DNA of 64,000 nt from Microbacterium sp. 4R-513 (GTDB lineage Bacteria > Actinomycetota > Actinomycetes > Actinomycetales > Microbacteriaceae). Where the stretch lies: contig NZ_CP049256.1 in NCBI RefSeq assembly GCF_011046485.1, forward strand, positions 3,782,001 to 3,846,000. Reading direction: 5' to 3'. The number at the start of each line of letters is the position of its first letter. Position 1 is the stretch's first letter. Both the position numbers and the translations under genes were made by a program. Below, piece after piece: positions 61,701 to 64,000 of this stretch. The notes beneath the pieces were generated by a model that ran no database searches, had not been told where the DNA came from, and saw only the letters and a list, made by a program, of their open reading frames with translations.

Positions 61701-64000
61701 CCGCTCGTAGGAGAGGGTGAGCGGCGAGCTGGTCAAGCCCGAGGTCGTCGGGTCGTCGGTGGCGGTGTTGTTGTTGTCACCGCGCTCGTTCACGCCGTTG
61801 ACGGCGCTTGACCCCGCCGTGCGCACCACCGTGCCCGCGAGCGGAGCACCCGTCGCGAACATCGACGCCGGGATGTGCGCGGTGTAGGTACCCGCGGGGA
61901 TGGCGGCTGCCGACCAGCGGCCGGCGGCGTCGGTGACCCGGGTGGCGATGACGTCCCCGTCGCCGTTGCGCACCTGCACGGTCACGCCGGGGACGCCCTG
62001 CTCGGTCCCGTCGAAGCGGCCGTTGCCGTTGCTGTCGATCCAGACGAGGTCGCCGAGTGTGAACCCGGGCATCAGGACATACGGCTCGTTCGAGAGCAGC
62101 GGCTGGTTCGGGAACGTGGCCGAGTAGATCATCGCGCGGTTGGCGTATACGTTGTCGAGCTCGTCACTGGTCGAGACCATCGGGATGTTCGCACGCACGC
62201 GGGTCGCCGTGCCGAGCCACTCGCTCGACACGAATCGCACGGCGGTCACGTCGCCGAAGTCGGCGATCTCTGCGGCTGTCAGCCATAGGCCGCCCGGCGT
62301 CGCAGGATTGGCATTCGCGGCGTCCCGCGGGTCATGGTTGATCGTCGACGGGTCCGCCGTCGAGTAGTACCAGGTGCCTGGGACGGCGCCCGTGGCACCG
62401 CGGACGTACGTCGGGGCTGCCAGCTGTCCGGTGAGTTGCGAGAGGCCCTCGTAGTCCGACGCATACTGCCCGCGTGCCGACCCGGCGGCGGGATTGCCAT
62501 CGCCGTTCCACGGCAGCACGTCGATCAGGTCGGTGGGCTGGAAGGGGATCACGGTCGAGGTGTTCGCCCAGTCCAGCGACCAGGTATAGGGCTCCCCGCT
62601 GGCCACGAACGGCTTGTCGACGCTCTTGACCAGGCCGAGCTGGCCGGACCCGGTGGCGGTCGTCGTCGCGTTCGCGGACGGGGAGTTCTCAGCGCTCGTC
62701 GAAGTCGCCTGCACCTGGTTCACGTAGGTGTCGCCCGGCTGCGCCACCGTCTCGAGCGTCGCGCACAGCTGCAGCGCCGTCGCGCCCGTTCGGATCCAGT
62801 AGTTGGCCGCCGTGGTCGTGATGTCTCCGAGCAGGAACGTCACCTTGCGGGTCGCGGCGTTGTAGGTGACCGTCACACCGGCGGGAAGCCGGCTCTTGGT
62901 GCACGCCTCGTTGTAGATCAGTCCCGGCGGGACGGTGTCGACGAGCTGGAGGTTCTCCACCACGGCGCCGATCGGTGCGGCGTTGACGCCGACGCTGAGG
63001 TTCCAGATGGCATCCTGGCCGGGAAGGTAGGTCGACTGTCCGACAGACTTCGCCACGACGAGGAGGAGACCCTGGTACCGCAGCTCCTGCTGCATCGTCG
63101 CCCAGTTGTCACCCCGGGGGCCCGTCGACCAGCCACCGATGTTCGAGAGGCGGACGCCCGTCATCAGCGGCTCCCCGTCGTTCGGGCCGCCGTTGTACGA
63201 GCCGCGGGCCTTCAGGAACATCTTCAGGTCGAGCCGGAAGGAGGCGTGCTCGACGTGATCGGGTTCGACTGCGCGGATCCGGACCATGTTGACCTCGTCG
63301 CGCCACTCCGGGCCGAACTGCGCGGGGTCGGTGTGCCACGGGCCGGCATCCTCGCGGCATCCCGTGTTGTCAGCCACAAGCGACGTTCGATTCACGGGGT
63401 ACAGTCCGCCGACGGGTGCTCCGGCTTGGGTGTCGACGGCGTTCGTCCCGACGCCATACTCGATGACGTACTCGGATGGAGTGGCGCGTCCCTGCGTCGT
63501 GAACCATGCCGGGCCGTCTAGCTGAAACACAGAGACGTCGAACGTGTCGCAGACCATCGGATTGTCCACGGGGAAGCCGATGGCATCCGGCGCTCCTGGT
63601 GCTTGGACGCCGCGGGCCGTACCGGTGTTGCGGATGCCGTTCGTGTCCACTTCCAGCCCCGCCCATGACTGCACCCGTTGCCCTGAAGAGACCGTCGTGT
63701 TGTCGGCCCAGGCGTTCCCGGCGGCGTTGGTGAAGTACTTATAGCCCGTGATCGGCAGGTTCGCGGCGAGCTGCCGCGAGACGTCGAGGTAGACGATGCG
63801 GCCGTCGGCTGTCGTCTCGGGCCAGCTGCCGGAGTTGTTCAGCAGAACGCCCTGCGGGATGTCTTCACCGGCGTTCGGGCCGCCGTTGTACTGCCAGCGG
63901 GACTGCAGGGGAAGGTAGAGCCCGAGGGTGAACGGTCCCACTTCGACGTGTCCGGCGTTCACCGGGCGTACCCGCACCATGTTGACCTCGTCCCGCCAGT
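58725..64000 (-). CDS. Giant wall-anchored repeat protein with DUF11-type repeats (N-terminus beyond the window)
   Basis: At least 1,757 residues. Order from the visible N-terminus: two related surface modules with WRDEVNMVR and YNGGPN; a DUF11-like stretch; an SdrD B-like domain (GDLVWIDSNGNGRFDGTEQG); seven repeats of about 125 residues; a Pro-rich linker; and the tail SIAVTGG, a membrane helix and RRRADRSGG. The tail resembles the LAXTG signal of class E sortases rather than LPXTG. The protein is exported and joined to the peptidoglycan. Its role is probably surface display or adhesion. Confidence 0.88.
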   Translation of the reverse strand, partial: WRDEVNMVRVRPVNAGHVEVGPFTLGLYLPLQSRWQYNGGPNAGEDIPQGVLLNNSGSWPETTADGRIVYLDVSRQLAANLPITGYKYFTNAAGNAWADNTTVSSGQRVQSWAGLEVDTNGIRNTGTARGVQAPGAPDAIGFPVDNPMVCDTFDVSVFQLDGPAWFTTQGRATPSEYVIEYGVGTNAVDTQAGAPVGGLYPVNRTSLVADNTGCREDAGPWHTDPAQFGPEWRDEVNMVRIRAVEPDHVEHASFRLDLKMFLKARGSYNGGPNDGEPLMTGVRLSNIGGWSTGPRGDNWATMQQELRYQGLLLVVAKSVGQSTYLPGQDAIWNLSVGVNAAPIGAVVENLQLVDTVPPGLIYNEACTKSRLPAGVTVTYNAATRKVTFLLGDITTTAANYWIRTGATALQLCATLETVAQPGDTYVNQVQATSTSAENSPSANATTTATGSGQLGLVKSVDKPFVASGEPYTWSLDWANTSTVIPFQPTDLIDVLPWNGDGNPAAGSARGQYASDYEGLSQLTGQLAAPTYVRGATGAVPGTWYYSTADPSTINHDPRDAANANPATPGGLWLTAAEIADFGDVTAVRFVSSEWLGTATRVRANIPMVSTSDELDNVYANRAMIYSATFPNQPLLSNEPYVLMPGFTLGDLVWIDSNGNGRFDGTEQGVPGVTVQVRNGDGDVIATRVTDAAGRWSAAAIPAGTYTAHIPASMFATGAPLAGTVVRTAGSSAVNGVNERGDNNNTATDDPTTSGLTSSPLTLSYERDERGFLSGANGPVGDDVARLGDDLIPDAFSNFTLDLALLPEPAVDIEKSTNGQDADTSTGPLVAAGGSVRWAYVVTNTGGVPLTNVTVTDDQVAADAIDCAGTDSNVVPGPLAPEASFTCVATGAATVGQYANMGTVTGMDPAMVQVDDEDPSHYLGVAPAVDIEKSTNGQDADDPTGPLVTVGSAVEWTYVVTNTGNAPLTNVTVTDDLVGAADIDCADTGSNVVPGPLAVGASFTCVATGTAVAGQYANLGTVTGTGPQTTDVDGNAVPGVQVTDGDPSHYVGVAPTVDIEKSTNGQDADTPTGPLVAVGDDVRWTYVVTNTGNVPLTDVTVTDDQVAAAEIDCDDTGGNLVAGPLAPGATFTCVATGEAVVGQYANLGTVAATGPATTDVDGESVPGQTVTDDDPSHYLGVAPAVDIEKLTNGADADTPTGPLVMGGGAVRWTYIVTNTGNVPLSDIAVTDDQVAAADIDCDGTGGNVFPGPLAPGDTFTCVATGEAAVGQYANVGSVAGTGPATTDVDGGSVPGVEVTDDDPSHYFGATPAVDIEKATNGQDADEPTGPNVTVGGDVRWTYVVTNTGNVPLTDVTVTDDQLDAADIDCDGTGSNLIAGPVAPGEGFTCSATGVAIVGPYANLGSVTGVAPDTVDVDGDTVEGEVVSDADPSHYLGVAAAVDIEKATNGQDADDSPGPLVAAGGGVRWTYVVTNTGTTDLTEVTVTDDIVDAADIDCDGTGGNVVGGPVAPGESFICVADGTATPGPYANTGTVTGTGPETTDADGDVTALKVADQDLSHYFGAAPSVDIEKATNGEDADSSPGPLVTVGGVVEWTYVVTNTGNVPLTDLTVTDDMVDSGDIDCDGGGSNVIGGPLAPGAAVVCVAAGTAGAEQYANLGTVVGTGPATTGVDGEPVDGVVVTDDDWSHYVATSARPADPPTEERPPAAAATDGSIAVTGGTLSIFPILAGLFLLGGGGILVIFVARRRADRSGGSASR
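58930..61575 (-). repeat. Seven tandem repeats of about 125 codons within the wall protein
   Basis: Each unit begins VDIEK(S/A/L)TNG and carries TYVVTNTGN, PLT(D/N)VTVTDD, a conserved Cys pair (IDC and FTCVATG) and ends DPSHYxG. Units start near 61571, 61218, 60830, 60449, 60062, 59680 and 59300. They differ in 15-30 percent of residues, so recombination among them is possible but not recent. Confidence 0.9.

Noticed and set aside
58938..61811. Long plus-strand open frame opposite the wall-protein repeats
   Set aside because: It mirrors the repeats of the minus-strand gene and has no domain or ribosome binding site.

Overview
The window reads as chromosome of a high-GC actinobacterium. Strong G/C at third codon positions, frequent GTG starts behind GGAGG-type ribosome binding sites, an F420-type LLM oxidoreductase, an L,D-transpeptidase, a sortase-E-like wall-sorting tail and two sugar ABC systems all fit. 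The style (gcatcc/gatgcc words for Ala-Ser and Asp-Ala, MHS transporters, DUF4287, DUF2200) points to Microbacteriaceae, most likely Microbacterium; this is an inference from style, not a database match. No rRNA, tRNA, CRISPR array or complete insertion sequence was seen. No gene-free stretch exceeds about 300 bases. The longest, 53065-53354, 50086-50362 and 52619-52887, hold nothing I can name with confidence; 37480-37754 is regulatory.

Layout. 1-5302: housekeeping and orphan genes (aldo/keto reductase end, Mug-type glycosylase, L,D-transpeptidase, DUF4287, a large PEP-synthase/rifampin-phosphotransferase-like enzyme, DUF2200). 5345-12047: a tightly coupled operon (MHS transporter, amidohydrolase, TPP enzyme, ureohydrolase) divergent from an Lrp-type regulator; the TPP enzyme plus ureohydrolase pair suggests guanidino-acid breakdown. 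12055-18368: an alpha-glucoside uptake operon (binding protein, two permeases, GH13 alpha-glucosidase) divergent from a ROK regulator, with an inverted repeat between them. 18402-24801: a large secreted propeller/LamG/PKD protein, a histidine phosphatase, a membrane-anchored molybdopterin oxidoreductase and an Imm5-like protein.

24879-40196 is the centrepiece: ten co-directional, mostly overlapping genes (binding protein, two permeases, GntR regulator, DUF4127, FAD oxidoreductase, NanE, GH38 alpha-mannosidase, BadF-type sugar kinase, CE7 esterase) facing a secreted GHL10 hydrolase-like gene. Two copies of the palindrome TGGTTCGAACCA sit between the two transcription units. This looks like one regulon for a mannose- or ManNAc-containing glycan, with two members (DUF4127 and the FAD enzyme) of unknown role.

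40290-57000 is an accessory stretch of small orphan or poorly known genes (deaminase, FAD and F420-type oxidoreductases, RidA, P-loop kinase, two methyltransferases, PH-like proteins, DUF4166, gene remnants). 57181-58473 is a second MHS transporter. 58725 to the end is most of a giant wall-anchored protein with seven DUF11-type repeats; its N-terminus lies beyond the window.

Six genes carry a one-base frameshift, five of them exactly at G/C homopolymers of 5-7 bases. Sequence error is the simplest explanation, so these genes are described as if intact.
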